The notes under the pieces are model-generated. The model saw nothing but the letters and a program-made list of their open reading frames with translations, ran no database searches and had not been told where the DNA came from. Shown piece by piece: positions 43,707-54,170 of a stretch of DNA of 64,000 nt. The position numbers and the translations under genes were made by a program. How positions within the stretch are numbered: the first letter of the stretch is position 1; every line of letters starts with the position of its first letter. Source of the DNA: Natronomonas salinimetallica. GTDB taxonomy: Archaea > Halobacteriota > Halobacteria > Halobacteriales > Haloarculaceae. The stretch is taken from positions 1-64,000 of the forward strand of contig NZ_JACDNQ010000016.1 in assembly GCF_013839515.1 (NCBI RefSeq), written 5' to 3'.

Positions 43707-45887
43707 ATGCTCCCCGTGGCTCCATTGCAGGCCGACGAGGTTACCCGCAAGACCTTCTGGCTCATCTCCACGCACGAAAAGGCCCTGTTTTATTTCCTCG
43801 CGACCGTCACTGTGGTCGTCTTCGCCTACGGTACTTACGGCCGCTTTGCCCGCTATGCCCGCGGCTCCGACGATCCCTTCGACCGCCTCGACAACCTCCC
43901 CGCCCGCATTGCCGCCGCAGCCAAAACCGTCGCCTCCAACGAAAAACAGTTCAACCGCGATCTGGTCGGCGGCCTCATGCACGCCTTTATCCTCTGGGGC
44001 TTTCTCGCGCTGTTGATCGCCACCACCATCCTCTTTATCGACGAGTGGTACCGCGTGCTCACCATCGCACTCGGCGACCGACAGTCCTTCTGGGTCGGCG
44101 ACTTCTATCTCTCCTACCAGCTCGTCGTCGACGCCCTCGGGCTGCTCTTCGTCGTCGGCCTCGGCGTCGCCATCTGGCGGCGCTATGTCGTCCGCACCGA
44201 CCGCCTTCACGGCAAACACACCGACTGGGAGGACGACTTCCTCGTGTGGTCGCTGTTCGCCCTCGGGGTGGGTGGCTTCCTGTTGGAAGGGCTGCGCATC
44301 CTCGGGTCCGGCGCGGCGATTCCCACCGTCGAACCCGTCAGTTTCGTCGGGACCGCGACCGCGCTTGGACTCGCCGGCCTCGGTATGGACGCCTCCATGG
44401 CGGCCGCCGTCTACCCCCTCGCCTGGTGGTCCCACGCGCTGATCGCGTTCCTCTTTATCGCCATCATCCCCTACGCGAAGCCGTTCCACATGCTCTCGTC
44501 GTTCGCCAACGTCGTCGCCAGAGACGACACCGCCGGTGCCCGTCTCCCCGGTATCCCTGCCGACCTCGACGCCACCAACGCCGAATCCATCGACGATTTC
44601 TCCTGGAAAGAACTGCTCGATCAGGACGCCTGCACGAAGTGTGGCCGCTGTTCGTCCGTCTGCCCCGCGAAGGCCTCGGGCCGGCCGCTCGATCCCCGCG
44701 ACGTCATTCTCGATCTGAAGGCGTATCGCGAATCGCTCGAACGCGACGGCGGCGACACCGAGGAGATCGTCGCCGACGGCGGCGTCATCGACCGCTCGAC
44801 GATGGAGTCGTGTATGTCCTGTATGGCCTGTATGGACGCCTGTCCGGTCGAGATCGAACACCTCACGAGCTTCACCCGGCTGAACCGCCAACTGACCGAC
44901 CAGGGCGACATCCAGCCGAGCCTCCAGGAGGTCTTCCAGAACGTGATGACGAAGGGCAACACCTTCGGTGAGTCGCCGACCGCCCGGGGCGAGTGGACCG
45001 ACGCCCTCGAATTCGAGGTGGCGGACGCCCGCGAGACGGAGGTGGAGTATCTGTGGTACGTCGGCGACTATCCGTCCTACGACGACCGCAACAAGAAGGT
45101 CGCCCGGTCGCTGGCGAAGATCTTCGAGGCGGCGGACGTCGAGGTCGGGATTCTGTACGACGAGGAGGTATACGACGGCAACGACATCCGCCGCGTGGGC
45201 GAGGAGTTTCTCTACATCGAGCAGGCGGGGACGCTGATCGACTCCTTCGAGGCGTGTGCGTTCGAGACGATCGTCTGTACGGACCCGCACTCGTACAACA
45301 CGTTCGCAAACGAGTACCCGGAGGTCGACTTCGAGGAGTTCGCCGACGATCCCATGATGGAGTTCGACGTCGAGGGGTCGTGGAACGCCGACGGTGAGAT
45401 CGGGGTATATCACTGGACGCAGGCGATCGAGGAGTTAGTGGAGGCGGGCGCGCTCGGGCTGGAGGGGACGGAGTTGGACCACACGGTGACGTACCACGAC
45501 CCGTGTCATCTGGGGCGGTACAACGACGAGTACGAGGCACCGCGGGAGCTGATCCGGGCGACGGGGTGTGACCTCGAGGAGATGCCGCGGAACCGGGCGA
45601 ACAGTTTCTGCTGTGGCGGCGGTGGCGGGGGGCTGTGGATGGAGTTAGAGGAGGAGGAGAAACCGAGCGAGGAGCGTCTGCGTGAGGCCCTGGAGGACAC
45701 CGACGCCGGCGGGGCAGTCGAGAAGTTCGTCGTTGCCTGTCCGATGTGTATGACGATGTACGAGGACGGGCGGAAGACGGGCGGGTTCGAGGACGACATC
45801 GAGATCGTCGACGTCGCCGAGTTGCTCGTCGAGGCCCTCGAAGCCGACGGTGCGGATGGTTTCCCGACGGATACCACGGGGCCGTGA
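43707..45887 (+). CDS. Membrane-bound HdrD/LutA-like iron-sulfur reductase
   Basis: The 726-residue protein fuses a membrane part (about 1-290, several helices with histidines, like a cytochrome b/NarI-type subunit) to a ferredoxin domain with two [4Fe-4S] motifs (CTKCGRCSSVCP near 309 and CMSCMACMDACP near 369). Two CCG-type cysteine-rich units follow: CHLGRYND near 600 with SFCCGGGGGG near 635, and CPMCMTMYED near 679. Such proteins pass electrons between membrane quinones and soluble donors, as in lactate/glycolate or heterodisulfide-type reactions. Third codon bases shift from C in the first half to G in the second half. The ATG follows the TATA box at 43671. Confidence 0.85.
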   Translation: MLPVAPLQADEVTRKTFWLISTHEKALFYFLATVTVVVFAYGTYGRFARYARGSDDPFDRLDNLPARIAAAAKTVASNEKQFNRDLVGGLMHAFILWGFLALLIATTILFIDEWYRVLTIALGDRQSFWVGDFYLSYQLVVDALGLLFVVGLGVAIWRRYVVRTDRLHGKHTDWEDDFLVWSLFALGVGGFLLEGLRILGSGAAIPTVEPVSFVGTATALGLAGLGMDASMAAAVYPLAWWSHALIAFLFIAIIPYAKPFHMLSSFANVVARDDTAGARLPGIPADLDATNAESIDDFSWKELLDQDACTKCGRCSSVCPAKASGRPLDPRDVILDLKAYRESLERDGGDTEEIVADGGVIDRSTMESCMSCMACMDACPVEIEHLTSFTRLNRQLTDQGDIQPSLQEVFQNVMTKGNTFGESPTARGEWTDALEFEVADARETEVEYLWYVGDYPSYDDRNKKVARSLAKIFEAADVEVGILYDEEVYDGNDIRRVGEEFLYIEQAGTLIDSFEACAFETIVCTDPHSYNTFANEYPEVDFEEFADDPMMEFDVEGSWNADGEIGVYHWTQAIEELVEAGALGLEGTELDHTVTYHDPCHLGRYNDEYEAPRELIRATGCDLEEMPRNRANSFCCGGGGGGLWMELEEEEKPSEERLREALEDTDAGGAVEKFVVACPMCMTMYEDGRKTGGFEDDIEIVDVAELLVEALEADGADGFPTDTTGP

Positions 45888-45908
45888 CGGGTATCCAGTA
45901 CGGGCAAG

Positions 45909-45916
45909 TTTAAATA
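45909..45916 (+). promoter_or_regulatory. TATA box of leuA
   Basis: TTTAAATA is centred about 30 bases before the ATG at 45943. It shows that transcription and the natural start codon belong to the frame that is later broken. Confidence 0.55.
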
Positions 45917-45942
45917 GGACGAAGACGGTTAGTCAAACTGCA

Positions 45943-47158
45943 ATGACACAGCACGAGGATACGTCGGCTTCGCCGGCGGATCGAGTTCTTCCAGGGCACA
46001 CTAGATAGTACCTCAGAGATAAGTGAGGCCCGAATTTTCGATACGACGCTGCGCGACGGCGAACAATCCCCTCGAACATCGTTCTCCTACGAGGACAAAC
46101 GGGAGATCGCCTCCATCCTCGATGACATGGGGACCCACGTCATCGAAGCCGGCTTCCCGGTGAACTCCGAGGCGGAGTTCGAAGCCGTCAGGGACATCGC
46201 CGAGGCGACGTCCGCCACGGTCTGTGGGCTCGCCCGCGTCGTGGACAAGGACATCGACGCCGCCCTCGATTCAGGCGTCGAGATGGTGCACGTGTTCGCA
46301 TCGACGAGCGACGTACAGCTACAGGATTCGATGCACGCTACCCGCCAGGAAGCGCTCGAACGGTCCGTCGAGGCCGTCGAGCGTGTCACTGACGCCGGCG
46401 CCACCTGTATGTTCTCTCCGATGGACGTCACGCGCACCGAGGAATCGTTCGTAATTGACGTCGTCGAGGCCGTCTCCGACGCCGGGACGGACTGGATCAA
46501 CCTCCCCGATACCTGCGGGGTCGCAACGCCGCGACGGTTCTACGACATGGTCGAGACCGTCGTCTCACACACCGATGCGCGCGTCGACGTCCACACCCAC
46601 GACGACTTCGGGTTGGCCTCGGCGAACGCCCTCTCGGGCTACGAGGCCGGCGCCTCGCAGGCGCAGGTGTCGGTCAACGGGATCGGCGAGCGCGCCGGCA
46701 ACGCGGCCTACGAGGAGGTCGTCATGGCGCTTGAATCGCTGTACGACGTCGATACCGGCATCGGTACCCGCCGGATCACCGAACTGGCACAGGTCGTCGA
46801 GGCGAAAAGCGACATGCCGATCCCGGCGAACAAGCCGGTCGTGGGGAGCAACGCCTTCTCTCACGAGTCCGGTATCCACGCCGCCGGGGTCATCGAGAAC
46901 TCCGACACCTTCGAACCGGGCGTGATGACGCCGGAGATGGTCGGCGCGACCCGACAGTTGGTGTTGGGCAAACACACCGGCACCCACTCGGTCCGCGAAC
47001 GGCTCGAGGACGCCGGATTCGAGCCGACCGAAGCGGAGGTCCGCGAAGTGACCCGGATGGTCAAAGACCGCGGCGCGGAACAAGAAGAGATCACCTTCGA
47101 GCGGCTCAAGGAGTTCGCCAAGGAGATCGGCGTCCGACGCGAGGAGGTTCGAATCTAA
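45943..47158 (+). pseudogene. leuA: 2-isopropylmalate synthase, frameshifted near the start
   Basis: LeuA joins acetyl-CoA and 2-oxoisovalerate, the first step to leucine. The ATG after the TATA box reads MTQHEDTSASPADRV and stops at TAG 46006-46008. From about 45983, a second frame reads EFFQGTLDSTSEISE and then the catalytic FDTTLRDGEQSP, running to 47158 with all downstream motifs (HTHDDFGLA, GIGERAGNAA, SHESGIHAAG). The join needs a shift of +1 (or loss of two or five bases). A lost copy of a CGAGT repeat would do it, since GATCGAGTCGAGTTC would encode DRVEF. No start codon lies in the second frame before 46127, and starting there would lose the catalytic motif. Otherwise the sequence is well preserved. 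Confidence 0.78.
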
Positions 47159-47245
47159 GAATGAGCCCGCCGGCCGTTCGCTCCCGTCCGGAGCGACCGG
47201 TACCCGCGAGCGGTGCGGCGGTCGGCGGAACCGCGACGCGGAACG

Positions 47246-47256
47246 CTTATAAATAT
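47246..47256 (+). promoter_or_regulatory. Distal TATA box of the ilv operon
   Basis: CTTATAAATAT is centred about 28 bases before the ATG at 47279, as expected for a leaderless leader ORF. This would make an ilvB mRNA with about 214 bases of leader. Confidence 0.6.
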
Positions 47257-47278
47257 CCGCGATACAACACACGTAGTG

Positions 47279-47356
47279 ATGACGGGTACGATGGCCGGTA
47301 CGGCTGCTCAAGCGGGCACCGTCAGCCTCGTGTCCGGTATTGTAGGGGCTTGCTAG
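47279..47356 (+). CDS. Putative 25-residue ilv leader peptide
   Basis: Directly at the predicted transcription start, the ORF reads MTGTMAGTAAQAGTVSLVSG and ends IVGAC before TAG (47354-47356). Five of its last eleven residues are branched-chain (V15, L17, V18, I21, V22). The stop codon falls in the loop and stem of the hairpin at 47344-47361. This layout resembles bacterial ilv leader peptides. It is not a recognised protein family, and its expression is unproven. Confidence 0.4.
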   Translation: MTGTMAGTAAQAGTVSLVSGIVGAC

Positions 47357-47361
47357 CCCCT
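47344..47361 (+). terminator. Attenuator-like hairpin in the ilv leader
   Basis: AGGGGCT (47344-47350) pairs perfectly with AGCCCCT (47355-47361) around a TGCT loop. The same AGGGGCT arm can pair with AGCCTC (47324-47329, one G-U), and that stretch can instead pair with GGCTG (47302-47306). So 1:2, 2:3 and 3:4 pairings exclude each other. A weak T-containing stretch (CACTTCTTACG) follows. Confidence 0.4.
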
Positions 47362-47457
47362 CACTCACACTTCTTACGATCGCGGTTCGTATCGGACACA
47401 GACCACTCCACAGCCGGAACAATGCATACACGAGACACCAATCGGCGGTATCGGACG

Positions 47458-47467
47458 ACTAATATCG
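47458..47467 (+). promoter_or_regulatory. Possible second TATA box before ilvB
   Basis: ACTAATATCG is centred about 30 bases before the ilvB ATG. It would give a leaderless ilvB mRNA independent of the leader region, so the operon may have two promoters. Confidence 0.35.
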
Positions 47468-47492
47468 ACGCGGAGCGAGCGGAGGACACACG

Positions 47493-49235
47493 ATGAGCAA
47501 AGAACAACCGCGACCTGCCCCGGATACGGAGGAGGAATCGATCACGGAGGAAATCGAAACGGGGGCCGACGCGGTCGTTCGCGCCCTCGAGAACGCGGGG
47601 GTCGAACACCTCTTCGGCGTTCAGGGCGGCGCGATCATGCCGGTGTACGACGCCCTCTACTACTCCGATATGACGCACGTCACGATGGCACACGAACAGG
47701 GCGCAGCCCACGCGGCCGATGCCTACGGCATCGTCACCGGGGACCCGGGCGTCTGTATGGCGACGTCGGGACCGGGTGCGACGAACCTGGTGACCGGCAT
47801 CGCCGACGCCAGCATGGATTCGGACCCGCTGATCGCGCTGACCGGACAGGTGCCGACGGATTTCGTCGGCAACGACGCGTTCCAGGAGACGGATACGATC
47901 GGCGTCACTGCCCCGATCACGAAGGCCAATACCTTCGCCGACGACGCCGAGTCGGTCGGCACCGACGTCGGCACGGCGTTCGCGCTCGCCGAGAGCGGCC
48001 GCCAGGGACCGACGCTCGTCGACCTCCCGAAGGACGTGACCAACGCCTCTGCGAGGGACGACCCCGGATCGCCGATGCTCCCCGAGACGTACGACCCGCC
48101 GGAGACGGCGGAACCGGACGCGGTTTCGGAGGCGGCAGACACGCTGTCACAGGCGGAGAAACCGGTGATCCTCGCCGGCGGCGGCGTCATCAAGGCCGAC
48201 GCGAGCGACGAGCTCCGGCGGTTCGCGATGGAACACGAGATCCCGGTCATCACGACGATGCCGGGGACCGGCTCCTTCCCCGAGGACCACGAACTCTCCC
48301 TCGAAATCGCGGGCATGCACGGTACCGGCTATGCCAACATGGCGATCACCGTGACCGACTGCATGCTGGCTGTCGGGACCCGCTTCGACGACCGGCTCAC
48401 GGGCGACGTCGAGACGTTCGCACCCGATGCGGAGGTCATCCACGTCGATATCGATCCCGCCGAGATATCGAAGAACATCGAGGCGGACCACCCGCTCATC
48501 GGTGACGCCAAGGCGGTGCTCGATCAGCTCGCTGACGCGATGGTCCGATCGCCGTCGACGGAGGCGTGGCTCGAGCAGTGCGACACGTGGAAGGACGAGT
48601 ACCCGATGGACTATGCGGCTCCCGAGGACGACCCCGTCAAGCCCCAGTACGTCGTCGAAATCTTCGATGAAAAGACCGACGACGACACGGTCGTCACGAC
48701 GGGTGTCGGCCAACACCAGATGTGGGCCTGGCAGTACTGGACGTGGACCGAGCCCCGGACGTGGGTGACCTCTCACGGCCTCGGAACGATGGGCTATGGA
48801 CTGCCCTCGGCGATCGGTGCGAAGTTCGCGGCCCCCGATCGGGACGTCGTCTGTTTCGACGGCGACGGCTCGTTCCTCATGACGTGTCAGGAGCTGTCGG
48901 TCGCCGTCCGGGAGAACCTCGACATCGTGGTCGTGATTCTCAACAACGACGCGATCGGGATGGTCCGCCAGTGGCAGGACGCCTTCTTCGGCGAGCGCCA
49001 CATGGCCTCGGAGTACCCGTGGATCCCCGAGTTCGATACGCTGGCCGAGGCGTTCGGCGCGCGCGGCTTCCGGATCGACACCTATGGCGAGGTCGAAAAC
49101 GTCGTCGAGGAGGCCCTCGAATACGATGGTCCGAGCGTGGTCGACGTCCACATCGACCCCGAGGAGAACGTCTATCCGATGGTCCCAAGCGGCGGGGACA
49201 ACGGACTGTTTGCCCTGACGGAGGACCAGCTATGA
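47493..49235 (+). CDS. ilvB: Acetolactate synthase large subunit
   Basis: The 580-residue ThDP enzyme condenses two pyruvates (or pyruvate with 2-oxobutanoate) in valine, leucine and isoleucine synthesis. The glutamate motif is in MAHEQGAAHAADAYG, the FAD-binding middle is present, and the ThDP-Mg site is GDGSFLMTCQELSVA with VILNN. A GGAGG Shine-Dalgarno (47481-47485) sits 7 bases before the ATG. The stop overlaps ilvN. Confidence 0.95.
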   Translation: MSKEQPRPAPDTEEESITEEIETGADAVVRALENAGVEHLFGVQGGAIMPVYDALYYSDMTHVTMAHEQGAAHAADAYGIVTGDPGVCMATSGPGATNLVTGIADASMDSDPLIALTGQVPTDFVGNDAFQETDTIGVTAPITKANTFADDAESVGTDVGTAFALAESGRQGPTLVDLPKDVTNASARDDPGSPMLPETYDPPETAEPDAVSEAADTLSQAEKPVILAGGGVIKADASDELRRFAMEHEIPVITTMPGTGSFPEDHELSLEIAGMHGTGYANMAITVTDCMLAVGTRFDDRLTGDVETFAPDAEVIHVDIDPAEISKNIEADHPLIGDAKAVLDQLADAMVRSPSTEAWLEQCDTWKDEYPMDYAAPEDDPVKPQYVVEIFDEKTDDDTVVTTGVGQHQMWAWQYWTWTEPRTWVTSHGLGTMGYGLPSAIGAKFAAPDRDVVCFDGDGSFLMTCQELSVAVRENLDIVVVILNNDAIGMVRQWQDAFFGERHMASEYPWIPEFDTLAEAFGARGFRIDTYGEVENVVEEALEYDGPSVVDVHIDPEENVYPMVPSGGDNGLFALTEDQL

Positions 49236-49864
49236 GCCGCCGACAGGACGTTCGCCGGACCGGCCTCGAAGGGCCGCCGCCGGAGGAACGGACCCGACCG
49301 GTCGGCCGGCGAAACTCACAGGGCATCCGCATCGATCCCGAAATCGAAGCCGAACACGAATCCCGACGGACGACGATTTCGGCGTACGTGAAAGACGAAC
49401 CCGGCGTCCTAGCGCGTGTCTCGGGGCTGTTCCACAGACGCCAGTTTAACATCGAATCGCTCACCGTCGGTCCGACCCAAAACGAAGGGTACTCACGGAT
49501 CACCCTCGTCGTCGAGGAACCCGATCCGGGGATCGACCAGATCAAAAAGCAGCTGAACAAGGTGATCCCGGTCGTCCACGTCCGGGAACTGGATTCGGAT
49601 CCGGTGGCCGTCGAGCTCGTCATCCTCAAAGTCGACGGCGACGAACCGGACAAAGTGCAGGCGATCACGGAGATGTACGGCGGCGAGACGCTCGACGCCG
49701 GCCCCCGGACCGTTACCGTCCAGATCACCGGCTCGGAGGGCAAAATCGACGACGCGATCGACGCCTACAAGCAGTTCGGCATTCGCGAAATCGCACGGAC
49801 GGGGCAGGCAGCGCTGGCCCGCGGTGAGGAGGAGACGGCGATGGTCGAGGAGAAACACACCTGA
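49232..49864 (+). CDS. ilvN: Acetolactate synthase small (regulatory) subunit
   Basis: The 210-residue regulatory subunit gives valine feedback control of IlvB. An N-terminal extension of about 45 residues precedes the ACT domain ([20 protein letters not shown]), followed by a C-terminal half ([20 protein letters not shown]). Its ATG overlaps the stop of ilvB (ATGA), so synthesis of the two is coupled. Confidence 0.93.
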   Translation: MSRRQDVRRTGLEGPPPEERTRPVGRRNSQGIRIDPEIEAEHESRRTTISAYVKDEPGVLARVSGLFHRRQFNIESLTVGPTQNEGYSRITLVVEEPDPGIDQIKKQLNKVIPVVHVRELDSDPVAVELVILKVDGDEPDKVQAITEMYGGETLDAGPRTVTVQITGSEGKIDDAIDAYKQFGIREIARTGQAALARGEEETAMVEEKHT

Positions 49865-49869
49865 TCACG

Positions 49870-50868
<999 letters not shown>

Positions 50869-50880
50869 AACCGACCGACA

Positions 50881-51135
50881 ATGACAGACGAATCCGAGAC
50901 ACTGGGAGGGATCAGCCACACCAACCCCTACACGGGGCGGGTGTTCGGCGAGACACAGACGTATAGCCGAGGAAAGACGATCGCGGCGGACGGCGGCGGA
51001 GCCGACACTGACGACGGAACAGATACGGAGGCGGACGGCGACTCCCGAACGCTCTCGGATGTCTCCCACGCCGTGGGGGACGATCCGGACGCCACACAGC
51101 GGACCTTCGATCGCGGGAGGGGTGAGAGCGAGTGA
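50881..51135 (+). CDS. Small acidic protein between ilvC and leuC
   Basis: The 84-residue protein is acidic and probably disordered, beginning [20 protein letters not shown], with no Cys and no membrane segment. Its stop overlaps the GTG of leuC (GTGA), so the reading frame is used. I think this gene is conserved at the same place in haloarchaeal leu operons but cannot confirm it. A role as a regulator or partner of IlvC or LeuC is only inferred. Confidence 0.72.
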   Translation: MTDESETLGGISHTNPYTGRVFGETQTYSRGKTIAADGGGADTDDGTDTEADGDSRTLSDVSHAVGDDPDATQRTFDRGRGESE

Positions 51136-52556
51136 GCGAGAGAACGCTGTACGACAAGGTCTGGGAGAACCACAAGGTAACCACGTTGCCGAACGGACAG
51201 GATCAGCTGTTCGTCGGGCTACATCTCATCCACGAAGTGACGAGCCCACAGGCGTTCGGGATGCTCCAGGAACGCGACCTCGAGGTCGCACGCCCGGATC
51301 TGACGCACGCGACGGTCGATCACATCGTGCCGACGAGCGACCGTGATCGCCCCTTCGAGAACGAGGCGGCCGAGGAGATGATGGCCGAACTGGAGGAGAA
51401 CGTCCGTTCGGTGGGCATCGAGTTCGACGATCCGACGACGGGCAAACAGGGAATCGTCCACGTCATCGGGCCGGAGCAGGGGATCACCCAACCCGGCATG
51501 ACGATCGTCTGTGGCGATAGCCACACCTCGACGCACGGTGCGTTCGGTGCGTTGGCCTTCGGCATCGGCACCTCTCAGATCCGTGATGTGTTGGCGACAC
51601 AGACCGTCGCCATGGAAAAAAAGAAGGTTCGGAAGATCGAGGTCACGGGCGAACTCGGCGACGACGTCACGGCAAAGGACGTCATTTTGACGATCATTCG
51701 CCGTCTGGGAACCGACGGCGGCGTCGGATACGTCTACGAGTACGCCGGCGAAGCGATCGAGAGCCTCGGCATGGAGGGTCGGATGTCGATCTGTAACATG
51801 TCAATCGAGGGCGGCGCCCGCGCGGGGTACGTCAATCCCGACGAGACGACCTACGAGTGGCTCGAAGGGACCGACGAGTTCGAGGACGATCCCGAGCGCT
51901 TCGAGGAGCTGAAATCCTACTGGGAGTCCATCGGCTCCGACGAGGACGCCGAGTACGACGACGTGGTTACGATCGACGGATCGGAGATCGAGCCGGTCGT
52001 CACGTGGGGGACGACCCCCGGCCAGGGGATCGGCATCACCGAGGAGATCCCCGACCCCGAGTCGCTCCCGGATGACAAACAGGACACCGCCCGGCGAGCA
52101 CAAGAGCACATGCGCGTCGCCCCCGGCGATACGATGGAGGGATACGACATCGACGTCGCGTTCCTCGGTTCCTGTACGAATGCCAGGCTGCCCGATCTCC
52201 GGGCGGCCGCGGAGATCATACGGGGACGAGCGGTCGACGACTCGGTACGTGCGATGGTCGTCCCGGGCAGCCAACGCGTCAAGGCGGCCGCCGAGCGTGA
52301 AGGACTCGACGAAATCTTCACCGAGGCCGGCTTCGATTGGCGTGATGCCGGCTGTTCGATGTGTCTCGGCATGAACGACGACCAACTCGTCGGCGACGAA
52401 GCATCGGCGTCCTCGTCGAACCGGAACTTCGTCGGCCGACAGGGTTCCAAGGACGGCCGGACCGTTCTGATGAGCCCCCAGATGGTCGCCGCCGCGGCGG
52501 TCACCGGCGAGGTGACGGACGTCCGCGAACTGCCGAAAGTGGAGGTGAAAGCATGA
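51132..52556 (+). CDS. leuC: 3-isopropylmalate dehydratase large subunit
   Basis: With LeuD this [4Fe-4S] enzyme interconverts 2- and 3-isopropylmalate. The 474-residue aconitase-type protein has [20 protein letters not shown], the cluster cysteines in GSCTNARL and GCSMCLGMN, and a GSQRV-like loop (VVPGSQRVK). It starts with GTG overlapping the small gene upstream, and its stop overlaps leuD by 4 bases. Confidence 0.95.
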   Translation: MSERTLYDKVWENHKVTTLPNGQDQLFVGLHLIHEVTSPQAFGMLQERDLEVARPDLTHATVDHIVPTSDRDRPFENEAAEEMMAELEENVRSVGIEFDDPTTGKQGIVHVIGPEQGITQPGMTIVCGDSHTSTHGAFGALAFGIGTSQIRDVLATQTVAMEKKKVRKIEVTGELGDDVTAKDVILTIIRRLGTDGGVGYVYEYAGEAIESLGMEGRMSICNMSIEGGARAGYVNPDETTYEWLEGTDEFEDDPERFEELKSYWESIGSDEDAEYDDVVTIDGSEIEPVVTWGTTPGQGIGITEEIPDPESLPDDKQDTARRAQEHMRVAPGDTMEGYDIDVAFLGSCTNARLPDLRAAAEIIRGRAVDDSVRAMVVPGSQRVKAAAEREGLDEIFTEAGFDWRDAGCSMCLGMNDDQLVGDEASASSSNRNFVGRQGSKDGRTVLMSPQMVAAAAVTGEVTDVRELPKVEVKA

Positions 52557-53197
52557 GCGACCCCAAGGAAATCCCGAGCGTAGCGCACGTCGAAGGCAGT
52601 GGGATACCGGTCCACGGGAACGACATCGATACGGACCAGATCATCCCGGCACGCTTCATGAAGGTCGTTACGTTCGACGGGCTGGGCGAGTTTGCCTTCT
52701 TCGATCAGCGCTTCGACGACGAGGACAACGAGAAAGAACACCCGTTCAACGAGGAGCAGTATCAGGATGCGAACGTCCTCGTCGTCAACGCCAACTTCGG
52801 CTGCGGCTCCTCGCGCGAGCACGCCCCGCAGGCGCTCGTCCGCTGGGGCATCGACGCTATTATCGGCGAATCGTTCGCCGAGATCTTCGCCGGGAACTGC
52901 CTCGCACTCGGCGTTCCCACGGCGACCGCCGACAGCGAGACGATCGAGACGCTACAGTCGTGGATCGAGGACAACCCCGACGGCGATATCGAGATCGACG
53001 TCGCAGCCGAAACCGTGACCTACGACGGAAGGACGATCGACGTGGACGTCGACGAAGCCCAGCGGAAGGCGCTCGTCGACGGGATCTGGGATACGACCGC
53101 GTTGATGAACTCCAACACGGAGTCGATCGAACGGACGGCGGCGGCGCTGCCCTACGTCGAGAACCCGAAAGTCCAGACGGGACGGTCGGATGACTGA
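52553..53197 (+). CDS. leuD: 3-isopropylmalate dehydratase small subunit
   Basis: The 214-residue swivel subunit shows [14 protein letters not shown] and the substrate loop [16 protein letters not shown]. Together with leuC and leuB it completes leucine synthesis. ATGA overlaps with leuC and an overlap of 8 bases with leuB indicate coupled translation. Confidence 0.95.
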   Translation: MSDPKEIPSVAHVEGSGIPVHGNDIDTDQIIPARFMKVVTFDGLGEFAFFDQRFDDEDNEKEHPFNEEQYQDANVLVVNANFGCGSSREHAPQALVRWGIDAIIGESFAEIFAGNCLALGVPTATADSETIETLQSWIEDNPDGDIEIDVAAETVTYDGRTIDVDVDEAQRKALVDGIWDTTALMNSNTESIERTAAALPYVENPKVQTGRSDD

Positions 53198-54170
53198 GGA
53201 GATCGCGGTCATCCCCGGCGACGGAATCGGAGGCGAGGTCGTACCGGCAGCCATCGAGGTCCTCGAAGCGCTCGATCCCGACTTCGAGTTCGTCGAGGGC
53301 GAAGCCGGCGACCACGTCCTCGAATCGCGTGGTGAGGCGCTCCCCGATGAGACCTACGAGTTGGCGGCCGACGCCGATGCGACGCTTTTCGGTGCGGCGG
53401 GTGAGACTGCGGCGGACGTCATCCTCCCGCTCCGCGAGGCCGTCGGCTCCTTCGCGAACGTCCGGCCCGCACGAGCGTATCCGGGCGTCGACTCGCTTCG
53501 CCCGGAGACGGATCTCGTCTTCGTCCGCGAGAACACCGAAGGCGTCTACAGCGGCATCGAAAACGAGATCGCCGACGGCGTGACGACGCTGACCCGCGTG
53601 GTCACCGACGAGGCGTCCCGAAAGATCGCCCAGTACGGTTTCGAGTACGCGGAGGCGAACGGCTACGGTGACGTGACCGTCGCTCACAAGGCCAACGTGA
53701 TGCGGACGACCGATGGACGGTTCCTCGAAAGCGTCGAACGCGTCGCCGAGGAGGGCGGCTACGAGCACGACGAGGCGCTCATGGATGCGCTGGCGATGCA
53801 TCTACTTCTCCGGCCGGAGGAGTACGGCGTCGTGATCTGTCCGAACCTCGCCGGCGATGTGCTCTCGGATCTCGCCGCCGGGTTGGTTGGCGGACTCGGG
53901 CTGTTGCCGAGCGCCAACGTCGGCGAGGGGAACGCCCTCTTCGAGCCGGTTCACGGATCGGCACCGGACATCGCCGGACAGGGGATCGCAAACCCCGCCG
54001 CGACGGTGCTGTCTGCGGCGATGTTGCTCGATCACCTCGGCTACGATGGTGAGGCCGAGCGGGTCAGGACCGCGGTCGAAGCCGTCCTCAAGGAGGGACC
54101 CCGGACGCCGGACCTCGGCGGCCACGCGTCGACGGCCGACGTGACCGCAGCGATCGTCGACCGGGTGTAG
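53190..54170 (+). CDS. leuB: 3-isopropylmalate dehydrogenase
   Basis: The 326-residue beta-decarboxylating dehydrogenase (NAD-dependent by family) shows [22 protein letters not shown], the metal and substrate site [16 protein letters not shown], and [19 protein letters not shown]. It oxidises 3-isopropylmalate in leucine synthesis and ends the operon. The similarity to isocitrate dehydrogenases is expected and the context decides the name. Confidence 0.93.
   Translation: MTEEIAVIPGDGIGGEVVPAAIEVLEALDPDFEFVEGEAGDHVLESRGEALPDETYELAADADATLFGAAGETAADVILPLREAVGSFANVRPARAYPGVDSLRPETDLVFVRENTEGVYSGIENEIADGVTTLTRVVTDEASRKIAQYGFEYAEANGYGDVTVAHKANVMRTTDGRFLESVERVAEEGGYEHDEALMDALAMHLLLRPEEYGVVICPNLAGDVLSDLAAGLVGGLGLLPSANVGEGNALFEPVHGSAPDIAGQGIANPAATVLSAAMLLDHLGYDGEAERVRTAVEAVLKEGPRTPDLGGHASTADVTAAIVDRV

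Larger units (their letters stand above)
47159..47492. other. 334-bp leader region of the ilv operon
   Basis: It contains a TATA box (47246-47256), a 25-codon leader ORF (47279-47356), a strong hairpin (47344-47361) with alternative pairings, a 24-codon ORF (47422-47496) that overlaps the ilvB start, a TATA-like ACTAATATCG (47458-47467) and a Shine-Dalgarno GGAGG (47481-47485). Confidence 0.6.

Noticed and set aside
43251-45413. 720-codon open frame antisense to the HdrD-like gene
   Set aside because: Low-complexity Arg/Val/Asp-rich shadow; the opposite strand has all iron-sulfur motifs.
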